Source of the DNA: Nematopogon swammerdamellus
Taxonomy: Eukaryota > Arthropoda > Insecta > Lepidoptera > Adelidae
Direction: 5' to 3'
DNA length: 64,000 bases
Assembly: GCA_946902875.1 (NCBI GenBank)
Contig: OX336336.1
Location: 2,636,545-2,700,544 of the forward strand
Part shown: piece by piece, positions 33,990-46,178 of the stretch
How positions within the stretch are numbered: position 1 is the first letter of the stretch
Layout: each line of letters begins with the position of its first letter
Program-made: the position numbers and the translations under genes
Notes under the pieces: model-generated
Database searches by the model: none
What the model saw: only the letters and a program-made list of their open reading frames with translations
What the model was told of the DNA's origin: nothing

Positions 33990-34880
33990 CTTAGTGCAGT
34001 TCCCCGTGACCATCCTGGCGATACTTGGGCATGAGCGGGCGGCAGTTCTTGGGCGCCATTGCTCCGGGGAGCGCCGCCGGCACGAGCGCATCCCCGGCGC
34101 GGCGTGGGCGCCGTCGAGCTGCGCTGACGTAAGCGTCGCAGCGGCGTCGCCGTCGTCTCCGATGCCAATTATTTATGTACACGGCGACGACGGCGTTAAA
34201 CAAAAGACGAGGTCGGCGGCGGAGCGGCGGGCGGGGCGCGGGGACGGGTCACGGGGCGACACTCCGCAGACCGGTCGCCAGCGCCATCTAGGAGCGGGCG
34301 GCGGAGGCGGCGCGCCGTTGAGGCCTCGCCGCCTGCGGACGATCGAATCGAGCCTCTGCGCTAACCTCAGAGCCTGGACTAGCTACACACTGGCCGGCGC
34401 TGAACGAGCGACACACTGCACCCGCACGAGACGACACGAGACGGCGGCGGCCAGCGCGGCGCGACGAGCGCCAGCCGAACCGCAACCGGAGGATGGGAGG
34501 TCGGCGGAGACTGGTGCGAAAGAGCTCCGGATGCGTACCGTCAGAGCGTGGGTGGTGCGTGAGAGCGAGGCGCGCGAGGCGGGCATGCTGTCAGGCGGCG
34601 CGGCCGGGGCGCGGGCCGTGCATGTCGTTCGGCTCGGCGAGGGCAGAGCGCTGCGGGGCGGCCGTCCGCGGCGCGCGCTGCACGCCACTGAGCCTCCCGC
34701 GCCGCCCGCTGCGCGCGCACTCCCCCCCGCCGCCGCCTCCGCCCTGCGCACACACCCGCCGCCGCGCCGCCCGCCCCCGCCGAGCTTTTCTTTCACAAAT
34801 TCTCGCGGCGTCGTCGGCGGCGTAGGGCTTCGGCCGCTGCAGTCTGCACCGGCGGCGGCGGCGCCCGCCTAATCCGTTTA
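33990..34880. promoter_or_regulatory. GC/CpG-rich island, candidate promoter or first exon
   Basis: About 900 bp of strongly GC-rich, CpG-dense sequence in an AT-rich region, not matching any repeat family here. Long ORFs on both strands are Arg/Ala/Pro-rich, as expected by chance at this composition. A minus-strand ATG at 34057-34059 in good context (agcaATGG) gives MAPKNCRPLMPKYRQDGHG before a stop at 33991, possibly a start exon. No matching downstream exon was found. Confidence 0.5.
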
Positions 34881-34884
34881 CGGC

Positions 34885-36030
34885 ATCATATCGATTGTAA
34901 AAAAAACCGGTACAGGGAGGAAGGTCTCGCGTCGATCTAGCTCAGCGGTGTCCAGCCGGTAGTACGCGGGCCCCCGGTAGCACGCGGCCTTATTTTTAGT
35001 CGCGCCGCACACAGACGTTCCAATAAACATAAACATTGCAATAATACCGCAAAAAAAAAAATACGTTGACTCCAGAACATCTAAAAATTGCCTAATGCTG
35101 TATATGGATTATATAGCAGATTTTGTAAATTTGTTTGAAAATCAAAATAACCAGGTATCCCGTTAAAATTGATAGGTAAACGTCATACATAGGCACTGTC
35201 ACCGAAATATGGAAGTAACTGTTAAGGCGAAACCAGTTGTACACCACTGTTCCAGCTGGTTACAGGAGACAGCTAGGTCGCTCGCTGTTGCTATGCTGAA
35301 TTCTCAGTCTGTAAGGCTACACCCGCTCAGATATGATAGAGCGATATACTACTGTCTACTTATATTTAACTGTGAAAAGAATAGAATATAATATTTATTG
35401 GTATATCACATAATATACAAGTCACAAACACACAATCACACATTTTAAAATTTTACAATTTAGAAAATAAAATAAAATTTTAACGATACATAATAGTTAA
35501 ATCTAATATTAAAATTAAAATTAATAATAATAAAAATCCAATATAAAATCGCCAATCAAATAGGTGATCGGAAATATGACTGTGGAAAATGCTCGCGTGA
35601 CGTATGCAGCAAGCACTCAGGCGCGCGTGACCGGGACGCGGGAAGCCACACAAGTCAAGTCTTCGGTCTGAGTCCGGATGGCTGAAAACTTCACCGTTTC
35701 CGAAATTAACGGAGAGAATTTCACACAACGGTTTACTGAATGACTAACCCTAAAAACCCCTTAGCGCCGACCCGCTCGTTTTCAAAATGTTTGAACATTG
35801 TTTGAAGAACGACAGCTACTTTGTACATACATAGATGCTGCTTCCAGACGGAGCGAGTGGAGAAGGCGGCCTACAGACGCAGCGAACGAACGATAGCCTC
35901 TAGACTGGAGATAATTGGATCACTTCAAAAGGATGACTCGGTTGCACCAAGGGATCGATCACACATAATAAGGTTTACGCTTAGAAGAGAAATCGCGCAC
36001 ACATCGATGAGGGAACTGCCAGCCTGGTAC
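34885..36030. other. Unassigned stretch
   Basis: AT-rich with short ORFs on both strands (for example 35480-35728 minus and 35821-36087 plus), none recognisable. Confidence 0.4.
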
Positions 36031-36032
36031 TT

Positions 36033-36398
36033 ATCAGCCTCGATAGCTCAGTGGTGCAGACAGTCGACTGTTGCTATTGATTGTTAAGCAACGCTGGGCG
36101 CGGTCAGTACTTGGATGGGTGACCGCTCGACCGTTGGAGGCTGACCGTGGTTCGGATTCCACGTGAAACTGTAGGTCCCTTCCCTTCTTACCTTACTAGG
36201 TGGTTGGAACAACCGCACTGAACGAAACGTCGCGTCGTCGGTCGAAACGGCGATAGTTCGTGTTTTCTGTCCAGTTCATTGTAGCCGGCACGACCGAAGG
36301 GAAGCACTGACATGGCACCTAGTTCAACCGGTGTTATGGGCTGGCATCACGGATGTTGTAGGTGATGTAGCCAACCGTGTGTTTCCATAAAAAAAACT
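36033..36398 (+). mobile_element. SINE-A, full length
   Basis: The head has 'gatagctcagtggtgcagac', 'gttaagcaacgctgggcgcg', 'gtacttggatgggtgaccgc' and the T-arm-like 'cgtggttcggattccacg'. The core has a small deletion; the tail is complete. Confidence 0.9.
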
Positions 36399-36535
36399 GA
36401 ATAATTTGTTTTCTCTAATAAAATCTCAGTTAAATTCCAATGTGTACTTTGTATTGTTGGTTGATTTAACTTTTGACTATATTTTCAACATTTGTTTATT
36501 GTTTTTGAGCATTCTATCGTAGTAAAACTGCACTA

Positions 36536-37207
36536 GTTGTCACAATTTGTTCTATCCGGTTCGATTACACCCATGAAGAAGAACCGGCAACATTGTTATA
36601 ACTATTTTAGTGACTATGGTACGGTCTTTGACTATAGCCACACAATAACATCGCCCACAGTCCATCGAAAACACGCAAGATTAACAATTTTACTTAGAGT
36701 TCTGACTAAATTCCTTTATAAATTAAGTGCATCAGTGTGTCTTTGTCAAAATTTGATACGTACTACGTATAATTTTGTACGTACGTACGAAAAAAAAAGT
36801 TTTTTTTAATCATCAATCAATTCAATACTAATAAAAAATCTGTGAGGGATGGCCACGGAGTAAGTCACTTTGTTTTATGAGATATTGCGTTTGTGGACTC
36901 TATGTATGATACTAAATCAGAATTGCCGATTTTTAGGAATCTTTTCTGTATGTATGTATGTATGTATGTATGTTCCTCCATATCTCTTAAACCGATCATC
37001 CTAATTCGATGAAACTTAGTACAAGCACATTTAACTATACGGGACACAGGATAGGCTAAATAAAATTCAGTTCCGGTTACGCTAAGATGTGATTCTCATA
37101 CAAACCGAATTGTTCCAAGCGCCGAAATAAAGGTACGGTAGGGGCTTACTTACTTTCTTCTTTTTAAATCCGAATTTCACGCAAGCGAAGCCACGGGCAA
37201 AAGCTAG
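36536..37207 (-). repeat. LINE tail scrap and Rep-E (minus)
   Basis: 36536-36590 is the inverted 'accggatagaaca' tail. 36840-37207 is Rep-E reversed, from 'gatggccacggagtaagtca' to 'gaagccacgggcaaaagcta', with a TATG microsatellite at 36950-36975. Confidence 0.7.
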
Positions 37208-37209
37208 TA

Positions 37210-38505
37210 TATTATAAGTGTTTACTCCTACAGTAGTTTTAGCTTAAAATTCGAGCTTAGTACCACTGTAATGGCTTTCCTACAATCTACTTCTGTCACA
37301 CCCTAGTGGCTACGGCAATTTGTGTAAGTTATAGTCACGCGAGCGAGGGCCCCTATTAACAGCTGTAAAGCAATAATGGTTTTATTAAAAACTGTTTGTT
37401 TCCTGTTCCTGAATGACGTCAGCAGATACGATGTTTTATTCCGACGATTTTAAGGCAATTTGCCATGTCATGTTTGAAGCCTAAATATTATTGTGTATTC
37501 ATGTACCGATGTATTTGTTAGGATCACTGTAACTCCTAAACGACTCATCCGATAAACATATAAGAGTGGCCATATATTCCCATTTTGTTTTAATTTTGGA
37601 CTCTATAGTTTCGGAGTTAAGGGGGGAGGGGAAATGCTCGATTTTCATAAGTTTTTTTTAAATATCGTTAAAACTATGCTTTTTAAAATGATAAAAAAAT
37701 ATAAATATATTTGTATATCTGATTACGATTCCTATAGGATAAGAGGAAGCGGTTTTAATTAAACTCCAAACAAAGAAACCACTATAAATACAACTTCTAA
37801 ATAAAAGATAAACACATTGCCCCTAGGACGGACGCAGCATTCCCCCTCTGAATGGCGATAGAAACACGCTGACGGAAAAATGCTGCAGCTCGCCGGTCAC
37901 CAGAATATTCTATTAATTCTTTGCCAAGTTTACGGGCGAACGTACACGCGTCATTTCATTACTCCATGGACCAAGCGTCTCCGCGGCAAAGGCGAGGAAC
38001 TCAAATCTATCCTCTGAAACACTTTATACGGAATGTTTGTGAGTCTCAGCCTTGAATGATACGTTATATGATGCACTTGAAAAAAAAGTTTATATACTTT
38101 CTAGTTTGTCCCCCATAATTTAAATTCATTGATTTACGCTGTACGTCCGTGATTAGGTCATCAAATCAAACTCAGTATATCGTACATTTCATCTTTTTTC
38201 GTCCAGTAGATTCGGAGAAAATAAGCTATGACAGACGGACAGACAGACGCGAAAGTGATCCTATGATCTGCATCGGCCTTTGGTCATCGAACTTAAGGCT
38301 CTGTCAACCCGTATTCACCCGTACTCCTCTTTCAAGGCGCCCGCGCCGCTGCAGCCTCACGTCACTAAGCACAGCGCGGTCGATCTTCCGACCCCTGTTG
38401 GTTGACCCGTTGGTTGGTTCGGAATGCACGTAAACCTGTAGGTCCCTTCTTTTACCTTACTGGGTAGCAGGGTTTATCTGTGCCTATCTAAGTAAATAAA
38501 ACGAT
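37210..38505. other. Unassigned AT-rich stretch
   Basis: No gene recognised. 38170-38240 ('catcttttttcgtccagtag', 'gagaaaataagct') resembles 16000-16060. Confidence 0.4.
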
Positions 38506-38509
38506 TTAG

Positions 38510-38898
38510 TCAGCCTCGGTAGCTCAGTGGTGCAGTTGGTCGACTGTTGTTAAGCACTCCTGGGCGCTGTCGTACTTGGATGGGTGACCGCTCGACCGTT
38601 GGAGGCTGACCGTGGTTCGAATTCTACGTAAAACTGAATGTCTCTTCCCTTCTTACCTTTAGGTGGTAGGTTGGTGGGTTGGTACAACCGCACTGAATGA
38701 ATCGTCGCTGGAAACGGATAAGTAAATAATTCGTGTTTTCTGTCCACTTCAGTGTAGCCGACATGAAAATATGAATGAAGGCAAGCGTTGACACGGCACC
38801 TAGTTCACCAAGGTGTTATGGGCTGGCATCACGGATGTTGTAGGTGATGTAGCTATGTATGCATAGTAGGTAACTATGTCAGTTGCAATAAAAAAAAC
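38510..38898 (+). mobile_element. SINE-A, full length, somewhat diverged
   Basis: 'gtcagcctcggtagctcagt', 'tacttggatgggtgaccgct' and 'cgttggaggctgaccgtggt'; tail 'gtcagttgcaataaaaaaaa'. A small insertion 'atgtatgcatagtagg' lies in the tail. Confidence 0.87.
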
Positions 38899-39489
38899 GA
38901 GTACACCGAAACACGGAACACCCAAATACGGAACACCGAAATACATAACACCCAAATATGCGCCTGCGAGTGTAGGAATGAGCTTTGTATGACAACAAAC
39001 AAAAAAGGAAGAAAACCTGCAACGCTCGAAATGGGAACACAACAGCAATACTCGCCAAGTCACCAATTCACTACGAAGAAATTGGAGTATTATTATTTAT
39101 TTATTTAGTACCTATTTATTTAGTATTTATAAATTATTTACTTAGCTCGGCGTACAACAGATGGCACTACATGACATTTCGAAAAACACTTTTATTTTTA
39201 GATAACGGATTTCTCAAATATTACACCTACATAAACAAACTTGGAAAATAACATTATATAAATACAAAATTACATCAAAATCGTTATAGCCGTTTCCGAG
39301 AAACCAATTATATAGGTATAGTTCATACTGTTCATACATATAAAAGAATAATAGTTCACTTAAATACGATCTGTTTATTTTTTTCATGAAAAAGCAGCTC
39401 TAGACGATGTCATCACATGTTTTTTTTTATATATTATTGATTGTAAATATTGTCATTTTAATTTTTTTTAATATAGTACAGAGTAATTT

Positions 39490-39615
39490 TTTTATGGAAA
39501 CTGACACTGTTGGCTACATCACCTACAACATCCATAATGTCAGCCCACAACACCTTGGTAAACTAGGTGCCATGTAAGTGTTTCCCTTTGATCGTGCCGT
39601 CTACACTGAACTGAA
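39490..39615 (-). mobile_element. SINE-A 3' part
   Basis: 'tttatggaaactgacactgt' to 'cgtgccgtctacactgaact'. Confidence 0.83.
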
Positions 39616-39959
39616 GAAGAAAATCTGTATAAGTTTGTGAAGATTATTTATTTTACTCTAAATAATATCATGATCAATTCTGGATTTTCATTTGGTTACT
39701 CGATTCTCGACCAGTGAATTGGTCTCCTGAGCGGCGGCGCGACTTCTCCATTGCTGGACCGTTGATGATTAAAACTACGGAAGCTTAAAAAAAAGCTTGC
39801 CAGTTGTCATTTCTTTGTAATATAGCTTACACCTACCTTCTGCTTTGATCTTGATCCTAGCTAACGCATGCGCGACGAGAGATTTCTCGTATACTAAGAC
39901 TGCATTTTGTACAATATTTATATACAAGTATATATGTACCTATGGATATACACCTATAC

Positions 39960-40245
39960 ACATATACACACATATCACACTCTGTATCCCGGAAATCGCA
40001 GAGTAATCGTTGTTGTGCTGCAAGTACTCATCCTTATCCCTACACGCTTGACTTACCGCGGATGCGTACCAATCGGTTCTACAGAACCGGTAAACTCTGG
40101 AACGCTCTCCCTGCCCATATGTTTCCCCCAAGTACAGTCTCGGGTTCTTCAAGAGGGACTTGAATGGGAACCTGTCAGGCCGGAATTGCATTCGCAATCC
40201 CCGTATACAACCGAATGTCCATGGGCGTCGTTAGACACCTTATTA
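39960..40245 (+). mobile_element. Rep-C scrap fused to LINE-J 3' fragment
   Basis: 'gtatcccggaaatcgcagag' and 'tgttgtgctgcaagtactca' (Rep-C) run straight into LINE-J 'ccctacacgcttgacttacc' and 'ccggtaaactctggaacgct'. Confidence 0.75.
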
Positions 40246-40306
40246 ACAAAGAAATCGTACATATTCCAGATTGCTATAGGTTATAATATAACCCAATTTT
40301 TTTTTA

Positions 40307-40502
40307 CTGTGCACTTGGAGCTGTCAAAGTCGTTAGGTTCTCAGCACTGAATGCACCCTCCCCGCTTACTTCTTCACCTCTCCGCCGACGCCTATCAGTA
40401 CGGTCTGCACTCCGTACGGTGCCCGGTGGAGAGGTGAGGAAGTAGCGGTGGGGTGAATTCAGTGCTGAGAACCTAACGACTTTGACAGCACCAAGTGCAC
40501 AG
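40307..40502. repeat. Long inverted repeat (hairpin), arms about 78 bp
   Basis: Arms 40307-40386 and 40426-40502 pair through 'gtcaaagtcgttaggttctc', 'agcactgaat' and 'cttcctcacctctcc'-type segments. The loop has its own small hairpin ('gtacggtctgcactccgtac'). Confidence 0.88.
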
Positions 40503-40504
40503 TT

Positions 40505-40850
40505 AAAAAACCGCCTCTTTAGCACCGCCTTCAACTCTGGGATTCGATTTTTTTTATTTCATACATTTTTGAAGGCGGTTTTTATATTTTTTAAATAGTT
40601 TTTTATTTCACAGTTTTTTTTGTAATTTTTTGCTATTAATGTACTCGGCGGAATCGCGAGGCCGAAGGCCGATCCCAGTTTTCCTATTGGATCTTGACCA
40701 AATTGAAATGGAACCACACGGGATGCACCAGCTTTCAAATAAAAAAAGAATCATCAAAATCGGTTCACCCAGTCGAAAGTTCTGAGGTAACAAACATTAA
40801 AAAAAATACAGTCGAATTGAGAACCTCATCCTTCTTTTGAAGTCGGTTAA
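40505..40850 (+). repeat. Rep-G copy
   Basis: 'ttagcaccgccttcaactct', 'ttttttgctattaatgtact' and 'acagtcgaattgagaacctc'. 40855-41660 is largely unassigned, apart from 41214-41320, an RTE-type LINE end ('cccactgctggacataggcc'). Confidence 0.72.
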
Positions 40851-41779
40851 AAATGGGGTTATAATTTATAACTGTTAACACGGAGTGTGTAATAGGAACT
40901 TGACTGTTTGGAGAAATATTCAAAGGTCTTGATTTGCTGGTCCAACTATAACATTAGCGGAGCCGCTGTGCCATCTATTCTTTCTGTACGAAGAAAGAAT
41001 TAAAATAATTTATTTATTACGCATTTCATTTAACTTTTTGACTATTGCTTTTTGCACAGAATCGCGCACAAATCGAATCGAAAGGGGTAACTATGCTCTG
41101 CTACCATTTTCTGTACGAAGAAAGTATTAAAATAATAAATCCTTGCACAGAAGTATATTTTACATACATATTTTATTACACTTTTTGACAAAAGCTGTGC
41201 ACGCACATCATCAACCTGTATCGGCCCACTGCTGGACATAGGCCTCTCCCAAGGCACGCCACCATACGCGGTCTTTCGCTCTTCTCATCCATCCATTCCC
41301 GGCTACACAACCGCGCACATCTATATAAAATGAAAAGTCACGATTACATACGATCATTTTAAATTAAATCACTTTGTCACGCCACGTTGTGCAATATATA
41401 CCTACTCAGATTACAAATACATTTTAAATTGACCTCACCTCGTCAATGGCTACCAACATTAGAGTTTATCTTATCACTCTCATATAAGCGAATGCTTGTT
41501 CGTGATTTATATACAACTTCGTATCATAGAGCAAAATATAACAATTACATTGTGTGGCAAACTACGAAACAATAAAAAAGATTATCAAAATATTGTTTTT
41601 TTCTTCTTCATTAAACAACAATCTACCTACCTATTAGTACTGATCGGGAGAATAAAACAGAAAAAGAACGGCCAAGTGCGATTCGGACTTGCGCACCGAG
41701 ATTTTCGAACCACAAAATAAAACTTGAAAAAAAACACACGTTTCTTGTATGAGTACCCCCCCCCTCTTAATTTTTCACT

Positions 41780-42195
41780 TTTTGCATTTTTTATGTTCGC
41801 TTAGTCTGTTTCACAGATACTATCACGGACGCTGCTCTGTGGAACTAGCATCCCTTATTCCCTGCCACCCGTCCTATCTCCGCATGACTCGTCGCAGAGA
41901 GACTCAGCACCCTTTTGTTGTTGACATTGGGCTTTTGAGAACCCACCGGTTCTCTGAATCGTTTCTTTGTCGCACCGCTAGAGTGTGGAACTGTCTTCCA
42001 GCGAGTGTATTTCCTAAATCCTTTAACCTGGGTATCTTCAAGCGTCGTATTAACGGGCTAGACAGCCTAGCAACAGTCCGCAAATCTGCTGGTATGGCAC
42101 CTAACTGAGCGTGGTTTCGCGAGGATATGTGATTTTGGCTCTGTCGACTGCACCATTGGTCTCTCGGCACAGCCGCCCATGCTGGTTACATAAAA
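41780..42195 (+). mobile_element. LINE-K ORF2 C-terminus and 3' UTR
   Basis: Encodes SLFHRYYHGRCSVELASLIP, HRFSESFLCRTARVWNCLPA and SFNLGIFKRRINGLDSLATV, then a 3' end 'ctctcggcacagccgcccat', 'gctggttacataaaaaa'. The terminal words parallel the SINE-B tail. Confidence 0.87.
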
Positions 42196-42497
42196 AAAAA
42201 CAATACTGTGTGCTGGAATTTAACAGAGTCCTTGCAGCACAAAGCCGATTACCCCGCTTACCCCGATTGTCGAACTAAGGTGTGTTGTATGTATGCATTT
42301 GTCTATGTACGATGTTGTTCTACCTGTTTTGTACCTACATATAGTTGTGAGGACGAACACGTGATCACGCCGCAGCATCGCATAAACCGGTTCCGTTAGG
42401 CTTCCGGAAGACTTCGGTCGCCTTTGTTGAAAACTTAGATCTCGCACTGTGTCGTGTTTTTTCTTCGTTGAAGTTTTTATATGTTTTTGTTTAATAC

Positions 42498-42675
42498 AAT
42501 CCGGTATGGGTGGCTGAGTCAGAGGGGCCGAAGCGCATGCTCCGACCAGCCAATGTCACCACCGAGAAGGTAGGTGCCATATCGGAGACTTCCCTTTGGA
42601 TCGCTGGACTAGAGGAGAACACAGCCGAGGCTGCTATGTGGCCACCTTGCATCCAGTACGGTGGTACCCGCTTGT
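42498..42675 (-). mobile_element. SINE-B 3' half
   Basis: 'aatccggtatgggtggctga' to 'cagtacggtggtaccc'; breaks at the core. Confidence 0.85.
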
Positions 42676-42689
42676 ATTTTATTAAGTTT

Positions 42690-43135
42690 TTAGGGTTCCG
42701 TATCCGGTACGGGACCCTATTACTAAGCCTACGCCGTCGGTCTGTCTGTCCGTCCGTCCCTCTGTCTGTCTGTCTGTCTGTCCGAGGGCTGTGTCTCTTG
42801 AACCGTAATAGGTAGCCCGTTGAAATTTTCACAGAATATGTGTTACTATGGCGGATATAACAATAAATAATAAAAATAATAAAATTAATAAAAAGTACAA
42901 AATTCACGAGGGTTCCCATAGAATAAACCAAAAAGTGTATGCGCGCGCGCCATCTACCGAATAGAGTGTGAAGCACTTTAACTAATCATGACATTTAACT
43001 AATATGAAGCATTAAGCAATGCAATTAAGAAGCAATAACTAATAACGCGCCATAGATGGCGTGAGTGGCGCTAACCATGACATGGCGATAAGGAACCCTC
43101 GGTGCGCGAGTTCGACTCGCACTTGGCCGGTTTTA
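42690..43135 (+). repeat. Rep-I, longest copy
   Basis: 'gggttccgtatccggtacgg', GTCT runs, 'gagggctgtgtctcttgaac' and end 'cgcgagttcgactcgcactt', 'ggccggttttat'. It includes an extra segment (42900-43080) with 'gcgcgccatctac' and 'gcgccatagatggcg' absent from the 27058 copy. Confidence 0.82.
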
Positions 43136-43164
43136 TTTACTGCTAATAATGTTTTTATTTATAC

Positions 43165-43640
43165 ATTTATACAGGCTGTAAAAATGGCGAGTACATTAAA
43201 TTTAGGAAATGATTATTGGGATCAAGAGTAACAAAAAAGTCCAATAACTCTTTTCTGAATTCCCTTTGAATAAAAAGTTACAGTTTTCATACAAACTAAT
43301 TGATTATTTTAGTGTAAAAATGATCTAATGACAACAGAGCGGCGTGGAGGGTGGAAGAGCGGGTGAGACGTGAGCGCCTCGGACGGAGGTGTTGGCGGGA
43401 GGGGCGGGGGTTAACTTTGTGAGTGGAGGACTGGAGGTCGGCAGGCGGAGGGTGCGGAGCGGCAACAGCGCGTTAAAGTATACTAGACGAAAACATACAT
43501 TTCAAAAATTCATATCTCGAAAACTAGACACTTTAGAGAAAAACTTCATTTGCTTTTTTGAGAAGTGAAATTTGCTAGGAAAAACATGAGGATTGCGCTG
43601 GCGAAATTAATGTACTCGCCGTTTTAACACCCTGTATATA
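43165..43640 (+). repeat. Rep-M copy
   Basis: 'gaaatgattattgggatcaa', 'gttacagttttcatacaaac', 'gaaaactagacactttagag' and 'caccctgtatata'. Confidence 0.78.
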
Positions 43641-43739
43641 CATACGTAGTTAATTATAGTGCAACTATTTGCAGTAGGGTTATATATTGTAAAATATTAT
43701 TATTATTACAAGTATAAATATTTTCTGTATAGTATAATA

Positions 43740-43975
43740 TGTGACACAGGATAAGCTATATAAAATTTAGTTCCGGTTACGCTAAGATCTCATACAAACC
43801 GAATTGTTCCGCGCGCCGAAAAAAAGGTATCGCAGGCACGCTGCTCGGGCTTGTTTCTTTCTTATTTACATGGTTTCTTCTTTTTAACCGACTTCGAAAA
43901 AAGGAGGAGGTTCTCAATTCGACTGTATTTTTTAACTACAAATTTCACGCGAGCGAAGCCGTGGGCATTAGTTTA
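43740..43975 (-). repeat. Rep-E with a small Rep-G insertion
   Basis: Rep-E reversed ('gacacaggataagctatata' to 'gcgagcgaagccgtgggc'). At 43887-43938 'cgacttcgaaaaaaggagga' to 'tcaattcgactgta' (Rep-G type) interrupts it, flanked by 'tttttaac' on both sides. Confidence 0.75.
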
Positions 43976-44079
43976 TAAATATAACGAAAGATAACTGTGT
44001 ACTTATAAATGGCTGTAATCGCACGCATGTGATAAGACTAAATTAAGGCGCTGATATAGGTTAATTATTAATTACATTC

Positions 44080-44330
44080 ATGTATATTATAGTATATTAT
44101 AGTTATTTTCCTTATATTATATTTTACATTCCCACACTCAAGTCTTTTGCTACTACCTACTTATATCTCATAACATACGACTCTCAAACATCCAAAGGTT
44201 GACTGGGAGAAATTCCTGTAAGGGATAAGTCCGCCTTCGCCCCTCATGTAAATTTCTTATTGTGTGTTTATGTTAAATGTTTTTTGGAGCAATAAAGTAT
44301 TTCTATCTATCTATCTACATTCTGCCAGCG
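44080..44330 (+). mobile_element. LINE-F 3' UTR
   Basis: 'actctcaaacatccaaaggt', 'ttttttggagcaataaagta' and a (TATC)n end at about 44305-44325. Confidence 0.83.
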
Positions 44331-44459
44331 TCTCATGATTTTTTAAAATTGTTGTTTATAGTTTTGTAAAATTATGCCACTATTTAACTATTTTACAAGC
44401 TTTTTTTATGTTCACTTGTTAGTATGGGTCAAATCTATGACTTTTGTGCTTTTGGTGCT

Positions 44460-44840
44460 GGTGACGGACGGACGACGTTAACTTTCTCCATACAAAATCG
44501 TCTTTCGGCATTTATGTTTTCCAGCCCCCTAAACCTTATCCGATTTTTTACAAATTTTTTTTTCTTGTCTTAAGGATAGTCCAATCTACGTTCCTGACAT
44601 TTTTTTTTGTTTCTAGATGAAATATGCCTATAACAACGGAGTTCAAAATTAGTATTTCGACCGAAAAATTGGAATTTTTAATTTTTTTGATGTCATGAAG
44701 TTCATTAAACTTTACTGAGACATCACTTTAGATATTCAAAAAATAAAAAGACAGCAACAAAGTTTAGGTGGGTAAAAAACATAAATGCCCAAATACGATT
44801 TTGTATGGAGGAATAGTTAACTTCCGTCTCGTCTTAACAG
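44460..44840. mobile_element. Probable TIR element (about 370 bp)
   Basis: 'ttctccatacaaaatcgtct' with 'ggcatttatgtttt' at the left and 'aaacataaatgcccaaatac' with 'gattttgtatggaggaatag' at the right are inverted copies over about 50 bp. Non-coding interior. Confidence 0.75.
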
Positions 44841-44999
44841 ATACCTCATTTACAACAACAAAATGAAGAAAACATATTTAAAAATGAACTGATTCAATTG
44901 TGCGTTACCAAACAATTTTAATGATGCCTATCTCTTTACCTTGAAAAATCCAATTCGCTCAAATTTTTATTACATTTTTTGTTAGCTCTTACTAATTAA

Positions 45000-45413
45000 T
45001 TAAATTACAAATTTAAAAAACCCCCGACTCTAAAAAAGTCAAAAATAATTTCCGTTCACTTACTTAAAGGAGTCGTTGAACCGCTAAGTAAATACAAGCG
45101 CAGCTCTGAGTTTTTATATTTTATTTACTTAGCGGCCCCCCGACTCCTTTAAGTAAGTGAACGGAAATTATTTTTGACTTTTTTAGAGTCGGGGGTTTTT
45201 TAAATTTGTAATTTAACTTTTATTTCAAGCTTTTTAAAAAAAACCGCATGCAAATCGGTCCACTTTTTAAGATAATTATTATTTTTATTACTTAATTACT
45301 TTATTACTTAATTACAAACATAGCTAAGAACCATCCCGATTAAACAAGCATCCTAATAAAAAAAAACCCATACAAATCGGTCCATCCGTTTGGGAGCTAC
45401 GATGCCACAGACA

Positions 45414-45452
<39 letters not shown>

Positions 45453-45495
45453 AACTTATAACACCCCTCCGTTTTTTTCGTCGGGGGTTAAAAAT
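45000..45495 (+). mobile_element. Rep-H foldback with (CA)n
   Basis: Arms about 45003-45092 and 45121-45210 ('ttacttaaaggagtcg' / 'cgactcctttaagtaa'). (CA)n at 45416-45448. Ends 'gtcgggggttaaaaa'. Closest relative is 18256-18749. Confidence 0.88.
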
Positions 45496-46178
45496 GAGTT
45501 TTCCCGATACCTTGTGAGGAATCAAACTATTATGCACATCGCGGGGCATCTTTATATTTTTAACCTCAAAAAAGATTTTAAAATGTTTTTTAATAATATG
45601 TGCTTAATTCCATACTTTTATTTTTATTCACCACTGCCGTATAGATATTTAGACGTTGCATACAAAAACCTCTCGGATTCCTAATAGCGCCGGCACAATG
45701 CGCACTTGACACACGATTTCGGCCTTGCTTCCTCATTTCGTCATACAGCTCGACGTTGAACTTATGTAGTCATATTGTGTCCTTGCGTACCGTCGGTCAG
45801 TCGTTGCATCATTACACCCACCGCAGCAGACGAAATCAAACCTATATTTAGTGCGATATCAGTTGTTAATACCTTAAAGGTACTTATGGAGTGTTATCTA
45901 AAATCTGTTGCTATCTGCGAACATTGGTTGTAGCTTATATTCGAGAGTTTAGTGTCAGATTAATTAGTCTATGTACGCATTTAGATCGTTGAAGTTTTGC
46001 TGTCGTATTAAAAAAAATATTTTTAAAAAGAAAAATATAAAAAAACATTATAAAATATTAAATCCCGTTGATTGTTACTACCATAATTAATAAAATTAAT
46101 AACATTAGAATACACAATTAAATAATAAAAAAATAAATAAAAATATATTAAAAATAAAACCTTTATAACTCATTCAAA
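45495..46178 (+). promoter_or_regulatory. UGT: Upstream region of the UGT gene
   Basis: No coding signal. The 170 nt before the ATG are strongly A/T-rich. TCAGT-type initiator-like words occur at about 45795 ('cggtcagtcg') and 45858 ('atatcagttg'), but no TATA box sits at the right distance, so the start site is undetermined. A Rep-H foldback ends about 680 nt upstream. Confidence 0.3.

Noticed and set aside
33994..34872. 292-residue ORF on the plus strand
   Set aside because: Arg/Ala/Pro-rich with similarly long ORFs in other frames; explained by GC-rich composition with few stops. No domain seen.
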